A stretch of DNA of 10,701 nt from Sandarakinorhabdus sp. (GCA_025458465.1 JALOSK010000049.1:1-10701); one strand, 5' to 3'; positions 1 through 6,342 are shown, counted from the first letter of the stretch. The notes: generated by a model from the sequence alone, not told the origin. Numbers and translations are program-made.

Positions 1-177
1 GATCTGATGCTGGAACGCGGCGCCGAGGCGCTGGAACGCGAGTTCGATGCCGTCACCCGCTCCGCGCTCGCCCTTCTGGAACCGGCGATCATCCTGGTGA
101 TGGGCGGCGCGGTGGCGATCATCGTGCTGTCCATTCTGCTGCCCATCCTGCAACTCGAAAGCCTGGCCGCCGCATGA
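1..177 (+). CDS. gspF: T2SS inner-membrane platform protein GspF, C-terminal fragment
   Basis: The window opens inside a gene read in frame 1 that stops at TGA 175-177, leaving the last 58 residues. They hold an amphipathic stretch, then LLEPAIILVMGG and a long hydrophobic segment (about residues 32-52 of the fragment) before the tail LQLESLAA. This matches the C-terminal transmembrane helix of GspF, whose family normally ends with a LLEP-x-hydrophobic run and a short LxSL-like tail. GspF is the polytopic membrane protein of the assembly platform that couples the GspE ATPase to pseudopilus growth. The stop overlaps the gspG start as ATGA. The gene is cut by the window edge and shows no sign of damage. 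The identity is supported by the residues and by gspG following directly, as in nearly all gsp operons. Confidence 0.9.
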   Translation, partial: DLMLERGAEALEREFDAVTRSALALLEPAIILVMGGAVAIIVLSILLPILQLESLAAA

Positions 178-611
178 AGACCAAGAAGCGCCCCATCCAG
201 AACGGCTTCACCCTTATCGAGCTGATGGTGGTGATCGTCATCATCGGCATCCTCACCACCGTGGTGGTGATCAACGTGCTGCCCGATGTGGACCGTGCCG
301 CCGAAACCCGCGCCCGCGCCGATATCGCCAGCCTGGAAACCGCGTTGACGTCCTACCGCGCCGATCACATGGCCTTTCCCAGCACCGCACAGGGCCTTGC
401 CGCCCTCAAGTCCGCGCCGGCCGATCTTGCCAGCCCCGATCGCTATCGCCCCGGCGGCTATGTCAGCCGGCTGCCGAATGACCCGTGGGGCCGGCCCTAT
501 CAATATGCCAGCCCGGGGCGCAAAGGGCCGTTCGATGTCTGGTCGATGGGTCCGGATGGCCAGTCCGGGCCGGGAGCGGAGGCCGATGACATCGGCAACT
601 GGAATCTCTGA
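174..611 (+). CDS. gspG: T2SS major pseudopilin GspG
   Basis: This 145-residue protein is the main subunit of the periplasmic pseudopilus, which pushes substrates through the secretin. It begins with a short basic leader (MKTKKRPIQNG) and a class III prepilin site: cleavage is expected after Gly11 and before Phe12, with the conserved Glu at +5 (Glu16) inside FTLIELMVV. The helix continues to about residue 35. The rest is typical of GspG: the FPSTAQGLAAL loop, the RLPNDPWGRPYQY segment, and a C-terminal calcium-loop region from about residue 115 to the DDIGNW motif near the end. The length is normal for the family. ATG 174 overlaps the gspF stop, so translation is probably coupled. Maturation needs the GspO prepilin peptidase, which is not in the window. 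The assignment is very secure. Confidence 0.97.
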   Translation: MKTKKRPIQNGFTLIELMVVIVIIGILTTVVVINVLPDVDRAAETRARADIASLETALTSYRADHMAFPSTAQGLAALKSAPADLASPDRYRPGGYVSRLPNDPWGRPYQYASPGRKGPFDVWSMGPDGQSGPGAEADDIGNWNL

Positions 612-1053
612 GCGCAAGCCTCCACAATCCGGCTTCACACTTGTGGAGCTGGTGGTGGCGATGCTGATCATCGGCATCGCTTCGGCGGCAATCGTGCTGG
701 GCCTGCCCGACGGCAGCGACAGCCCGCGCCGCACGGCCGAACGGCTGGCGGCGCGGGCCGTGGCGGCGCGCGATCTGGCCATCATGTCGGGGCGTTCCGT
801 GCGGCTGACGGCCGATGCCGGCGGCGTGGCGACCTTTGTGGCCACGCCGGCGGGCTGGCAGCCGCCGCCCGAACGCGCGCTGGCCATGACGCGCCTGCCC
901 GCGGGCCTGGCGCTGTCGGCAAGCCCGGAAGGCCCGATCGATTTCGATGCCACCGGCCTTGCCACGCCCGCGCGCCTGCTGGTGAGCGGCCGGGGCGGCG
1001 CGGCGGCCGTCACCATCGATGCAGCGGGAGGCATCAATGCCGGCCCGGCGTGA
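586..1053 (+). CDS. gspH: T2SS minor pseudopilin GspH
   Basis: A 155-residue minor pseudopilin. I chose ATG 586 because it gives a normal-length leader of 16 residues ending in Gly16, with cleavage before Phe17 (FTLVELVVAML) and Glu21 at +5. It is preceded by purine-rich GGGAG and GGAGG stretches (572-582). The open frame extends far upstream inside gspG, but a start there would put about 60 extra residues before the prepilin site, which is not credible. The hydrophobic helix spans about residues 17-40. The remainder is a poorly conserved beta-rich globular domain with the GspH pattern of an Arg-rich region (ARAVAARDLAIMSGRSVRL) after the helix. The gene overlaps gspG by 26 nt and gspI by 17 nt. 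Order G-H-I and the motif make the call firm. Confidence 0.92.
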   Translation: MTSATGISERKPPQSGFTLVELVVAMLIIGIASAAIVLGLPDGSDSPRRTAERLAARAVAARDLAIMSGRSVRLTADAGGVATFVATPAGWQPPPERALAMTRLPAGLALSASPEGPIDFDATGLATPARLLVSGRGGAAAVTIDAAGGINAGPA

Positions 1054-1399
1054 CCACAACGGCTTCAGCCTGATCGAGGTGATGGTGGCGCTGGCCATCT
1101 TCGGCCTTGCCGCGGTGGCATTGGTGCGGCTGACCGGCGTGTCGCTGGCCAGCGCCACCAGCCTTTCCGACCGCCAGCACGCCGCCATCGTCGCCCGCAA
1201 CCAGGCGCTGGAGGCGATGCTGGCCAGCGACGCGCCGGTGCCGGCCAGCGGCCGCGAACGCGCCGGCCGCCGGGACTGGGCCTGGCAGCGCCGCACCGCG
1301 CCCGGCCCGCTGCCCGGTTCCCTGCAAGTGGACGTGACAGTGGCCGGCGATGGCGGCCAGGTGATCGCGCGCCACGCCGCGCTGTGGAGCCCGCGATGA
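1037..1399 (+). CDS. gspI: T2SS minor pseudopilin GspI
   Basis: A 120-residue minor pseudopilin. In the family, GspI forms the pseudopilus tip complex with GspJ and GspK. The leader MPARRDHNG ends at Gly9, with cleavage before Phe10 and Glu14 at +5 (FSLIEVMVALAIF). An in-frame ATG at 1019 exists, but ATG 1037 has GGGAGG (1026-1031) five bases upstream and gives a leader of normal size, so I prefer it. The helix is followed by the GspI-like run of residues LSDRQHAAIVARNQALEAML, typical of the Asn-containing segment of this family, and by a short C-terminal domain ending around LWSPR. The end overlaps the gspJ start as ATGA. Length is typical. Confidence 0.93.
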   Translation: MPARRDHNGFSLIEVMVALAIFGLAAVALVRLTGVSLASATSLSDRQHAAIVARNQALEAMLASDAPVPASGRERAGRRDWAWQRRTAPGPLPGSLQVDVTVAGDGGQVIARHAALWSPR

Positions 1400-1992
1400 G
1401 AGCGCCGTGCCCCACGCCCAGCCGCGAAACCGGCTTCACGCTGATCGAGCTTCTGGTTGGCCTGTTCCTGTTCGGCATCATGGCGGCGGCCGGCACCAGC
1501 CTGCTGGCCAGCGCGGTGGCCGCCAGCGACCGCGCACAGGGCCTGGCGCAGGACAGCGGCGATCTGGCCCGTGCTGCGGCGCTGCTGAATGCCGATTGCG
1601 CGCAGGCGGCGCCGCGTTCCTGGCGTGACGGTGAGGGGCGCGTGCGCCCGGCCTTTTCGGCCGACGATGGCGCGTTGTTCACCCTGGTGCGCCATGGCTG
1701 GGCCAATCCGGCGGGCACGCCGCGCGCTTCGCTGCAACGGGTGCGCTATGCGCTGGAGGGTGACAGGCTGGTGCGCCGCGCCGCCACGATGCTGGACGGC
1801 GCCGATGCCGGTGCTGCAACGCCGCTGCTGGCCGGGGTACGGCAGGCCCGGCTGCGGCTGCTGGGCAGCGATGGCTGGCAGGAGCGCTGGACCGCCCAGA
1901 CGATGCCGCGCGCCGCCGAACTGACGCTGACCGGGCCAGAGCTGGGCGAGGTGCGGATGGTCCTGCTGCTTGGTCCGGGAGGGGCAGCATGA
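1396..1992 (+). CDS. gspJ: T2SS minor pseudopilin GspJ
   Basis: A 198-residue minor pseudopilin of the pseudopilus tip. Leader residues 1-13 end in Gly13, cleavage is before Phe14, and Glu18 is at +5 (FTLIELLVGLFLF). The start is ATG 1396, overlapping the gspI stop, with GGAG at 1386-1389. A GTG at 1384 is in frame but would lie upstream of this ribosome site. After the helix the sequence has the GspJ hallmarks of an acidic and Arg-containing alpha region (QDSGDLARAAALLNADCAQ) and later an F-x-L-V-R-H-G-type strand region near residues 94-103. The C-terminal region reads ELTLTGPELGEVRMVLLLGPG, as expected for the last strands. It overlaps gspK by 4 nt. Position between gspI and gspK agrees with all known gsp operons. 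Confidence 0.92.
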   Translation: MRAPCPTPSRETGFTLIELLVGLFLFGIMAAAGTSLLASAVAASDRAQGLAQDSGDLARAAALLNADCAQAAPRSWRDGEGRVRPAFSADDGALFTLVRHGWANPAGTPRASLQRVRYALEGDRLVRRAATMLDGADAGAATPLLAGVRQARLRLLGSDGWQERWTAQTMPRAAELTLTGPELGEVRMVLLLGPGGAA

Positions 1993-2936
1993 ACCGGCCC
2001 ATTCCCCGGCGCGAACAGGGCGCGGCACTGATCAACGTGCTGGTTCTGGTTGGCGTGCTGTCGGCGCTGTCTACCACCCTGTTCGATCGGATGCGGCTGG
2101 CGCGCCACCTGGATGCGGCCCGCACCCTTCAGGATGCGGCGCGGGCAGGCGCGCTGGCCGCCGAAACCCTGCTGCTGGCGCGCGCCGCCGGCCCGCTGCC
2201 GCCTGCGCCGCTCACGCTGGCCACACCGGCGGGGCCGGCGACCGCCGCGCTGGCGCCGGGCGGCAACTGTTTCAACCTGAACAGCGTCGCAATGGGGTTG
2301 CCCGGCCGCACCATCACGCGGCCACTGGGCGTCGAACAGCTCGCGCGGCTGCTCGGCCTGCTGGAGGTGCCGCAGGACGAGGCGCGCCGGATCGCCGCCG
2401 CCACGGCCGACTGGATCGACGTCGACAGCCAGCCGGGGCCCGGCGGCGCCGAAGATCCGGCCTATGCCCGCGCCGCCGTGCCCTATCGCACCGGCGCCAC
2501 GCTGCTGGCCGACGTGTCGGAATGGCGGGCGGTGGCCGGGGTGACGCCGGCCATCTATGCCCGCGCCCGCCCGCATCTGTGCGCCCTGCCCGAAGCCGAA
2601 CTGTCGCGGCCCAACATCAACAGCCTGCTGCCGGCCGACGCGCCGGTGCTGGCCGCCATCGCCGGCCTGGACGTGGCAACCGCGCGCGCCGCCATCACCG
2701 CACGGCCGCCGGGTGGCTGGGCATCGGCCAGCGATTTCTGGGGCCAGCCGCTGTTGTCAGGCCGCAGCGTGGCCGCGGATGTGCTGCGCCAGCCCGACAC
2801 GCGGGACCGGTTCATCGCCTTCCGCCTTGCCGCAGGCACCGGTGATCTGCCCTTCATCGAAACCGGCCTGATCGCCGCCGGCGGGCCGGAACGGCCGGCC
2901 CGGCTGCTGGTGCGGCGCTGGGGAGAGGCAGAATGA
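1989..2936 (+). CDS. gspK: T2SS minor pseudopilin GspK
   Basis: A 315-residue pseudopilin, the large tip subunit of the family. The leader MNRPIPRREQG ends at Gly11 and the mature protein would begin AALINVLVLVGVL. Position +5 is Asn16 instead of Glu. Lack of the +5 Glu is the known hallmark of GspK and fits its place at the tip. Further marks are GNCFNLNS (about residues 92-99), ADWIDVDSQPGPGG followed by EDPAYARAAVPY, and RPNINSLLPADAPVLAAIAGL, an alpha-helical SAM-like region. Cys94 and Cys198 could form a periplasmic disulfide. The gene overlaps gspJ and gspL by 4 nt each. Size and motif order are those of an intact GspK. Confidence 0.94.
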   Translation: MNRPIPRREQGAALINVLVLVGVLSALSTTLFDRMRLARHLDAARTLQDAARAGALAAETLLLARAAGPLPPAPLTLATPAGPATAALAPGGNCFNLNSVAMGLPGRTITRPLGVEQLARLLGLLEVPQDEARRIAAATADWIDVDSQPGPGGAEDPAYARAAVPYRTGATLLADVSEWRAVAGVTPAIYARARPHLCALPEAELSRPNINSLLPADAPVLAAIAGLDVATARAAITARPPGGWASASDFWGQPLLSGRSVAADVLRQPDTRDRFIAFRLAAGTGDLPFIETGLIAAGGPERPARLLVRRWGEAE

Positions 2937-3958
2937 TCCTGTTGCGCCTTGCGCCCACGCCGGCCTGGCAGCGCTTTTCCGGCGCTGCCGTGGTGGCCAG
3001 CGGCACCGGATGGCCAGCCGGCCCCGATCCTGTCGTGGTCGCAGTGCCGGGCGAAGCGGTGGCGCTGCACTGGCTGGAGCTGCCGGATCTTGCCCCGGCG
3101 CAGGCCGCCGCCGCCGCCCGCCTTCTGCTGGGCGACCGGTTGGGCGAAGCCGATCCGCATCTGGCCGTTGCGCCCGGCAGCGGCCTGCGCCCGGTGGCGG
3201 TGGTGGCGCGCGCCGCGATGGCCGGCTGGCTGGCCGATTGTGCCGCCGCCGGCGTGACACCGGCAGCGATGGTGCCAGAACCGCTGTTGCTGCCGGAACC
3301 GGTGCAGGGCTGGAGCCTTGCGGCCGAAGGCGCGCGCAGCATTGCCCGCAGCAGCGATGCCGCGCTGTCAGGAGAGCCCGAATTGGTGGCGATGATCATC
3401 GGTGATGCGCCAGTGGCGCCGGCCACACCCGCGCTGCCCGATCCGTTGCCGCTCAACCTCTTGACTGGCAGTTATGCGCCGCAAACCCGCTGGCAGCCGC
3501 CGGCCGGCCTGTGGCGACGGCTGGGGATGCTGGCGGCCGCACTGGCCGGCCTGTGGCTGGGCGGCGATATCGCGGCGCTGCTGCGCGCCCGTGCCAGCAC
3601 GGCCAGCGCCGATGCGCAGACAATCGCGCTCGCCCGGCCAATGCTGCCGGCAGACACCGACGATGCCGGCAGTGCCGCTGCGCAGTTGCAGGCCCTGGCC
3701 CGCACGCGCGGCGCCGATGGCGGGCTGGCCGCGCTGGCAGCGCCGCTGGCCAGCGCTGTTGCGGCCGGGAACGGCAATGGGCTGGCCAGCCTCACCTACA
3801 CGCCGGCGGCCGGGCTGGTGGCGGGCGTGGCCGGCGGCGAGGCCGAAGCCCGCGCTTTGGCCGATGGGTTGAACGCCGCCGGGCTGAACGCGCGCCCCGG
3901 CCTGACCCGGGCAACCGGGGATGGCAGCATCACCGACGTGACGGTGCAGAAGCGATGA
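2933..3958 (+). CDS. gspL: T2SS inner-membrane platform protein GspL
   Basis: A 341-residue bitopic membrane protein. In the family, the N-terminal actin-like cytoplasmic domain binds the GspE ATPase and the periplasmic ferredoxin-like domain pairs with GspM. The N-terminal half (about 1-175) includes VVVAVPGEAVALHWLELP and ARLLLGDRLGE, close to the usual GspL pattern. The LNLLTGSYAP segment (174-183) is the conserved NLL-x-G-x-(Y/F) block just before the membrane. One transmembrane helix follows at about 197-217, then the periplasmic domain to the C-terminus (DGSITDVTVQKR). GGGGAGAGG (2920-2928) lies upstream of ATG 2933, which overlaps the gspK stop. The end overlaps gspM in ATGATG. The sequence is divergent and Ala-rich, so a profile search would be the direct confirmation, but context leaves little doubt. 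Confidence 0.9.
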   Translation: MILLRLAPTPAWQRFSGAAVVASGTGWPAGPDPVVVAVPGEAVALHWLELPDLAPAQAAAAARLLLGDRLGEADPHLAVAPGSGLRPVAVVARAAMAGWLADCAAAGVTPAAMVPEPLLLPEPVQGWSLAAEGARSIARSSDAALSGEPELVAMIIGDAPVAPATPALPDPLPLNLLTGSYAPQTRWQPPAGLWRRLGMLAAALAGLWLGGDIAALLRARASTASADAQTIALARPMLPADTDDAGSAAAQLQALARTRGADGGLAALAAPLASAVAAGNGNGLASLTYTPAAGLVAGVAGGEAEARALADGLNAAGLNARPGLTRATGDGSITDVTVQKR

Positions 3959-4422
3959 TGGCGCTGATCACCCCCTGGTGGCGGGACCGCAGCCCGCGCG
4001 AACGCTGGCTGATCGGCGTGATGCTGGCGCTGCTGGCGGCGGTGCTGGTGTGGCTGGCGCTGTTGCGCCCGCTGGCGGCGGCGCGCGAGGCTGCCGATGC
4101 CGATGCGGCGGCGGCACAGGCCCGGCTGGCCCAGACGCAAGCCCTGGTGGCCGCCATCAAGGCCCGCCCGGCAGCCACGGCGGCCCCGGTGCTGGACGTG
4201 CTGAACCGCCGGCTGGCCGAAGCCGGCCTGCAGCCGACGCGGCTGGAGGCGCAGGGCGCCGGGCAGGCCCTGGTGGAGATCGGCGCAGTGAATGGCCGAT
4301 TGCTGCTGGGCTGGGCGGCGGCGCTGGAGCAGCGCGACGGGCTGGTGATCGATGATCTGACGGCCAGCCGCAATCCGGATCAATCGGTGAAGGCGCGCCT
4401 GCTGGTGCGGCGCGCACAATGA
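3955..4422 (+). CDS. gspM: T2SS inner-membrane platform protein GspM
   Basis: A 155-residue bitopic protein that partners GspL in the inner-membrane platform. The N-terminus has the GspM-type block WWRDRSPRERWLIGVML, followed by one transmembrane helix (about 18-37). An Ala-rich coiled-coil-like stretch (about 42-66) and a small periplasmic ferredoxin-like domain (about 75-155, including LNRRLAEAGLQPTRLEAQG) complete it. I use ATG 3955, which overlaps the gspL stop; ATG 3958 directly after is an equal alternative. Longer in-frame extensions upstream would run through gspL and are rejected. No strong ribosome site is visible, so translation probably depends on termination of gspL. It overlaps gspN by 4 nt. 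The length is typical for the family. Confidence 0.9.
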   Translation: MMALITPWWRDRSPRERWLIGVMLALLAAVLVWLALLRPLAAAREAADADAAAAQARLAQTQALVAAIKARPAATAAPVLDVLNRRLAEAGLQPTRLEAQGAGQALVEIGAVNGRLLLGWAAALEQRDGLVIDDLTASRNPDQSVKARLLVRRAQ

Positions 4423-5075
4423 CGCGCTGGCTTGCCCTGCTCGCCGGCCTGGCTGTCGGGCTGCTGGCATTGCTGCCGGCGCGACTGCTGCTGCCGGCGC
4501 CGCCCTTGTCGGCGGCAAGCGTGGAGGGCAGCATCTGGCAGGCACGGCTGGCGACGGCCGGGCTGGGCGGGGCGCGGCTGGGCGATCTGGAGATCGGCCT
4601 GATGCCGGCCGCCCTGCTGAAGGGCCGGGCGCAATGGCAGGTGGCGGGCGCGGCATCGGGCCGCCTGTGGCGCAGCCTGGCCGGCGCCGGGATCGATGAG
4701 ATCAACGGCACCCTCGCCGGTGCGCCGCTGGCCGGCCTGCCGGTGAACGCCGTGGAACTGGCGGGCGTTTCGATCGCGCTGGATGGCCGCGGGCGCTGCC
4801 AATCGGCCAGCGGTGCCATCACCGTGACACTCGCCATGCCCCTGGCAGGGCAGCGCACGCTGTCGGGCGCGCCGCGTTGCGATGGCGGCGCGCTGTCAGT
4901 GCCGATGGCCAGTGGGGATGGCCGCGTGCGGCTTGATCTGGCCGCGATGGCATCCGGCTGGCAGGCACGGCTGGCCGTTTCGGGCGCTGGCCCGGCAGAG
5001 GCTGCCGCGCTTGCCGGTGCCGGCTTCCGCAGCGAGGGCGGCACACTGGTGCGGCAGGAGGAACAGCCATGGTGA
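4419..5075 (+). CDS. gspN: T2SS protein GspN
   Basis: A 218-residue protein with an N-terminal membrane anchor (about residues 4-28), then the GspN-like block GSIWQARLATAGLGG, which corresponds to the family pattern G-T/S-(V/I)-W-x-(G/A). A later region has GRCQSASGAITVTL and GAPRCDGGALSVPM. The paired Cys segments fit the GspN family and could form a disulfide in the periplasm. GspN is present in only some T2SS and is often dispensable; its exact role is not settled, although it is considered an inner-membrane platform accessory. The start overlaps the gspM stop as ATGA. The stop overlaps the next gene by 7 nt. The gene order and motifs support the call; length is slightly shorter than many GspN proteins. 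Confidence 0.85.
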   Translation: MTRWLALLAGLAVGLLALLPARLLLPAPPLSAASVEGSIWQARLATAGLGGARLGDLEIGLMPAALLKGRAQWQVAGAASGRLWRSLAGAGIDEINGTLAGAPLAGLPVNAVELAGVSIALDGRGRCQSASGAITVTLAMPLAGQRTLSGAPRCDGGALSVPMASGDGRVRLDLAAMASGWQARLAVSGAGPAEAAALAGAGFRSEGGTLVRQEEQPW

Positions 5076-5500
5076 TCGCTGCCCTGATCGCTGCACAGGT
5101 TGCGGCGGCCCAACCCTCCACACCGCCTGCCGCCCTGCCGGCCCAATTGGGCGAGCTGCCGCCGCAAGAGCTGCCGGCCGGGCAATGCGCGTTGTTCCTG
5201 TGGGATCGCGCGTCGGGCAAGCGCACGGCCATGATGACGGCCAACCCGGCCATCCTGCGTCTCGTCATCGACGGCCGCAGCACCGATCTGCCGCGCGAGG
5301 CGGCGGAGGGCACGGCCGTGATGGGCTTCGCGCCCATCACCCGCTACCGCTCGGCCAACCGCAGCTATGACGTGCGGCTGACCATATTGCCGGCCAGCAC
5401 CGGTGGTGCCGTGGTGCGCGATGGCAGCCTGGCGATCACCGAAAGCGATGGCACCAGCATGGTGCTGCCGGTTGCGGGCCTGGCCGGCTGCCCGCAATGA
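5069..5500 (+). CDS. Unrecognised exported protein within the T2SS operon
   Basis: A 143-residue protein that I cannot assign to a family. The start is well supported: AGGAGG at 5056-5061, seven bases before ATG 5069. The N-terminus MVIAALIAAQVAAA reads as a short hydrophobic signal sequence with a possible cleavage after Ala14, although it lacks the usual basic residues. A Pro/Ala-rich stretch follows, then a probable globular domain from about residue 38: GQCALFLWDRASGKR, AILRLVIDGRSTDLPR, and a C-terminal strand-rich part. Cys41 and Cys141 (third from the end) would be a plausible disulfide pair in the periplasm. It sits between gspN and gspC with overlaps on both sides (7 and 4 nt), so it is made with the secretion machine. 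Possible roles are platform or secretin accessory, or pilotin-like factor, but it has no lipobox. These are guesses from place only. Confidence 0.85.
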   Translation: MVIAALIAAQVAAAQPSTPPAALPAQLGELPPQELPAGQCALFLWDRASGKRTAMMTANPAILRLVIDGRSTDLPREAAEGTAVMGFAPITRYRSANRSYDVRLTILPASTGGAVVRDGSLAITESDGTSMVLPVAGLAGCPQ

Positions 5501-6180
5501 GCGGATTGCAGGCCACCCCGAAGGAATGGGCGCTGGCCATTTGCGGCGGGCTTGCCCTGTCTGCCGCGCTGGTGCTGCTGCTGCGCGGCGGCGGCAGCGA
5601 TGCGCCGCCGCCGCAACCGGTCGCGCCCGCACCTGTATCTGCGCCGCCCGTGTCGCAGCCAGCGCCCGCACCGGCAGCGCCGGTTGATCTCGTGCTCACC
5701 GGGCTGCGCGCCGGGCCGGATGGCGGCATGGTGATCATCGAGACCGGCAAGCGGCAATATCTGCTGCGTCCCGGCCGCACACTGCCTGGCGGCGTGAAGC
5801 TGCTGCGGGTGGAACCGGGCGGCGCCATCCTGTCGGGCCCTGCCGGAGAGACGGTGCTGGCCTTCCCCGATGCCAAGGCCGTCGGTGCCGGCGCAGCGCC
5901 CCAGCCGCCCGGCGGCGATCCGACCCCATGGCGCCTCGCATTGAACCCGGTGCGTGCGGCCGGCAGCATCACCGGCTGGCGGCTGGACAGCCTGGCGGGC
6001 CTGCCGCAGCTTGAAAAGGCCGGTTTGCGCGTTGGTGACGTGCTGAGCGAGGTTGATGGCACACCGCTGATTTCCGAGGAAAAGATCATGGAACTGCCGC
6101 AGGAACTGGCGGCCAACGGCAGCGTGCGGATCAACCTGCGCCGGGGCGGCAAGACGCTGGAGTTCACCGTCAACCGCTGA
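5497..6180 (+). CDS. gspC: T2SS clamp protein GspC with PDZ domain
   Basis: A 227-residue bitopic protein. In the family, GspC connects the inner-membrane platform to the secretin GspD and takes part in substrate recognition. It has a short cytoplasmic N-terminus, a transmembrane helix (about 12-29), and a Pro/Ala-rich periplasmic linker (36-62). The homology region follows (about 63-125: LVLTGLRAG, GMVIIETGKRQYLLRPGRTL, LLRVEPGGAILSGPAGE), which binds secretin in known systems. A C-terminal PDZ domain closes it (about 145-227), recognisable in AGLRVGDVLSEVDGTPL and SVRINLRRGGKTLEFTV. The start ATG 5497 overlaps the preceding stop. It is the last gene of the overlapping chain, whereas most gsp operons start with gspC. 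Nothing suggests truncation. Confidence 0.92.
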   Translation: MSGLQATPKEWALAICGGLALSAALVLLLRGGGSDAPPPQPVAPAPVSAPPVSQPAPAPAAPVDLVLTGLRAGPDGGMVIIETGKRQYLLRPGRTLPGGVKLLRVEPGGAILSGPAGETVLAFPDAKAVGAGAAPQPPGGDPTPWRLALNPVRAAGSITGWRLDSLAGLPQLEKAGLRVGDVLSEVDGTPLISEEKIMELPQELAANGSVRINLRRGGKTLEFTVNR

Positions 6181-6186
6181 ACGTTC

Positions 6187-6248
6187 CTGTCACAAATCGG
6201 CAATCCACACGTCACGAACCTGCAACGCGCCCGTAACGGCGCCGCCAC
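6187..6248 (+). promoter_or_regulatory. Six 11-bp tandem Pho-box-like half-sites upstream of the lipoprotein gene
   Basis: Six seven-base blocks recur exactly every 11 bp: CTGTCAC (6187), CGGCAAT (6198), ACGTCAC (6209), CTGCAAC (6220), CCGTAAC (6231) and CCGCCAC (6242), each separated by 4 bases. Column by column, G is invariant at position 3 and A at position 6, C occurs 5/6 times at positions 1 and 7, position 4 is always a pyrimidine and position 5 always A or C. The known PhoB site consists of direct repeats of CTGTCAY with an 11-bp period, and the first block matches fully. I infer a binding array for a PhoB or other OmpR-family regulator that controls the lipoprotein and receptor genes. 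Several inner blocks are weak, so the exact number of functional sites is uncertain, and another regulator with the same spacing remains possible. Confidence 0.5.
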
Positions 6249-6258
6249 GAATCGCGCC

Positions 6259-6264
6259 TAGAGG
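6259..6264 (+). promoter_or_regulatory. Possible -10 element
   Basis: TAGAGG keeps three of six positions of TATAAT. It is of interest only because it starts 10 bases after the last Pho-box-like block, the spacing seen in PhoB-activated promoters, where the box replaces the -35 element. Transcription would then begin near 6271. No convincing -35 hexamer is present. Weak call that depends on the repeat array being real. Confidence 0.25.
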
Positions 6265-6267
6265 CCG

Positions 6268-6307
6268 GGCCAAGCGGAGGCGTTGCTCCGGGCCATGGCT
6301 CGCCTCC
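6268..6307 (+). other. GC-rich leader with two mutually exclusive hairpins
   Basis: Two stems share bases. Stem A pairs GGCC 6268-6271 and CGGAG 6275-6279 with CTCCG 6286-6290 and GGCC 6291-6294, leaving a three-base bulge and a six-base loop. Stem B pairs GGAGGCG 6276-6282 with CGCCTCC 6301-6307. Neither is followed by a T-run, so they are not an ordinary terminator of the secretion operon. They would lie in the 5' leader of the lipoprotein mRNA. In such GC-rich DNA short stems arise often by chance, so function is uncertain. Confidence 0.25.
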
Positions 6308-6339
6308 AGATCTTGCAACCACCGGGCCTTGAGGGGTGA
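6295..6339 (+). CDS. Possible 14-residue leader ORF
   Basis: ATG 6295 opens a 14-codon frame (MARLQILQPPGLEG) that ends at TGA 6337-6339, only three bases before the lipoprotein start codon and spanning its ribosome site (GAGGGG 6331-6336). The nearest purine-rich site, GGAGG 6276-6280, is 14 bases from the ATG and buried in the hairpins, so initiation would be poor. It may be chance, or a translated leader that influences the downstream gene. I would not annotate it as a protein gene without expression data. Confidence 0.12.
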   Translation: MARLQILQPPGLEG

Positions 6340-6342
6340 CCC

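Noticed and set aside
397..585. Upstream extension of gspH inside gspG
   Set aside because: Would place more than 60 residues before the prepilin cleavage site; the leader from ATG 586 is of normal size and has a ribosome site.
463..2028. 521-codon open frame on the - strand over gspG to gspJ
   Set aside because: Antisense to four confident pseudopilin genes; Arg/Ala/Gln-rich translation typical of a shadow frame in GC-rich DNA.
3511..3954. Upstream extension of gspM inside gspL
   Set aside because: The added part is a low-complexity Arg/Gly/Ala shadow of gspL; the GspM block begins directly after ATG 3955.
4157..5671. 504-codon open frame on the - strand over gspM to gspC
   Set aside because: Antisense to genes with clear motifs and a strong ribosome site (5056-5061); no evidence of its own start signals.
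6268..6307. Terminator for the T2SS operon
   Set aside because: The stems are short or bulged and no T-run follows, so I keep them only as possible leader structure.
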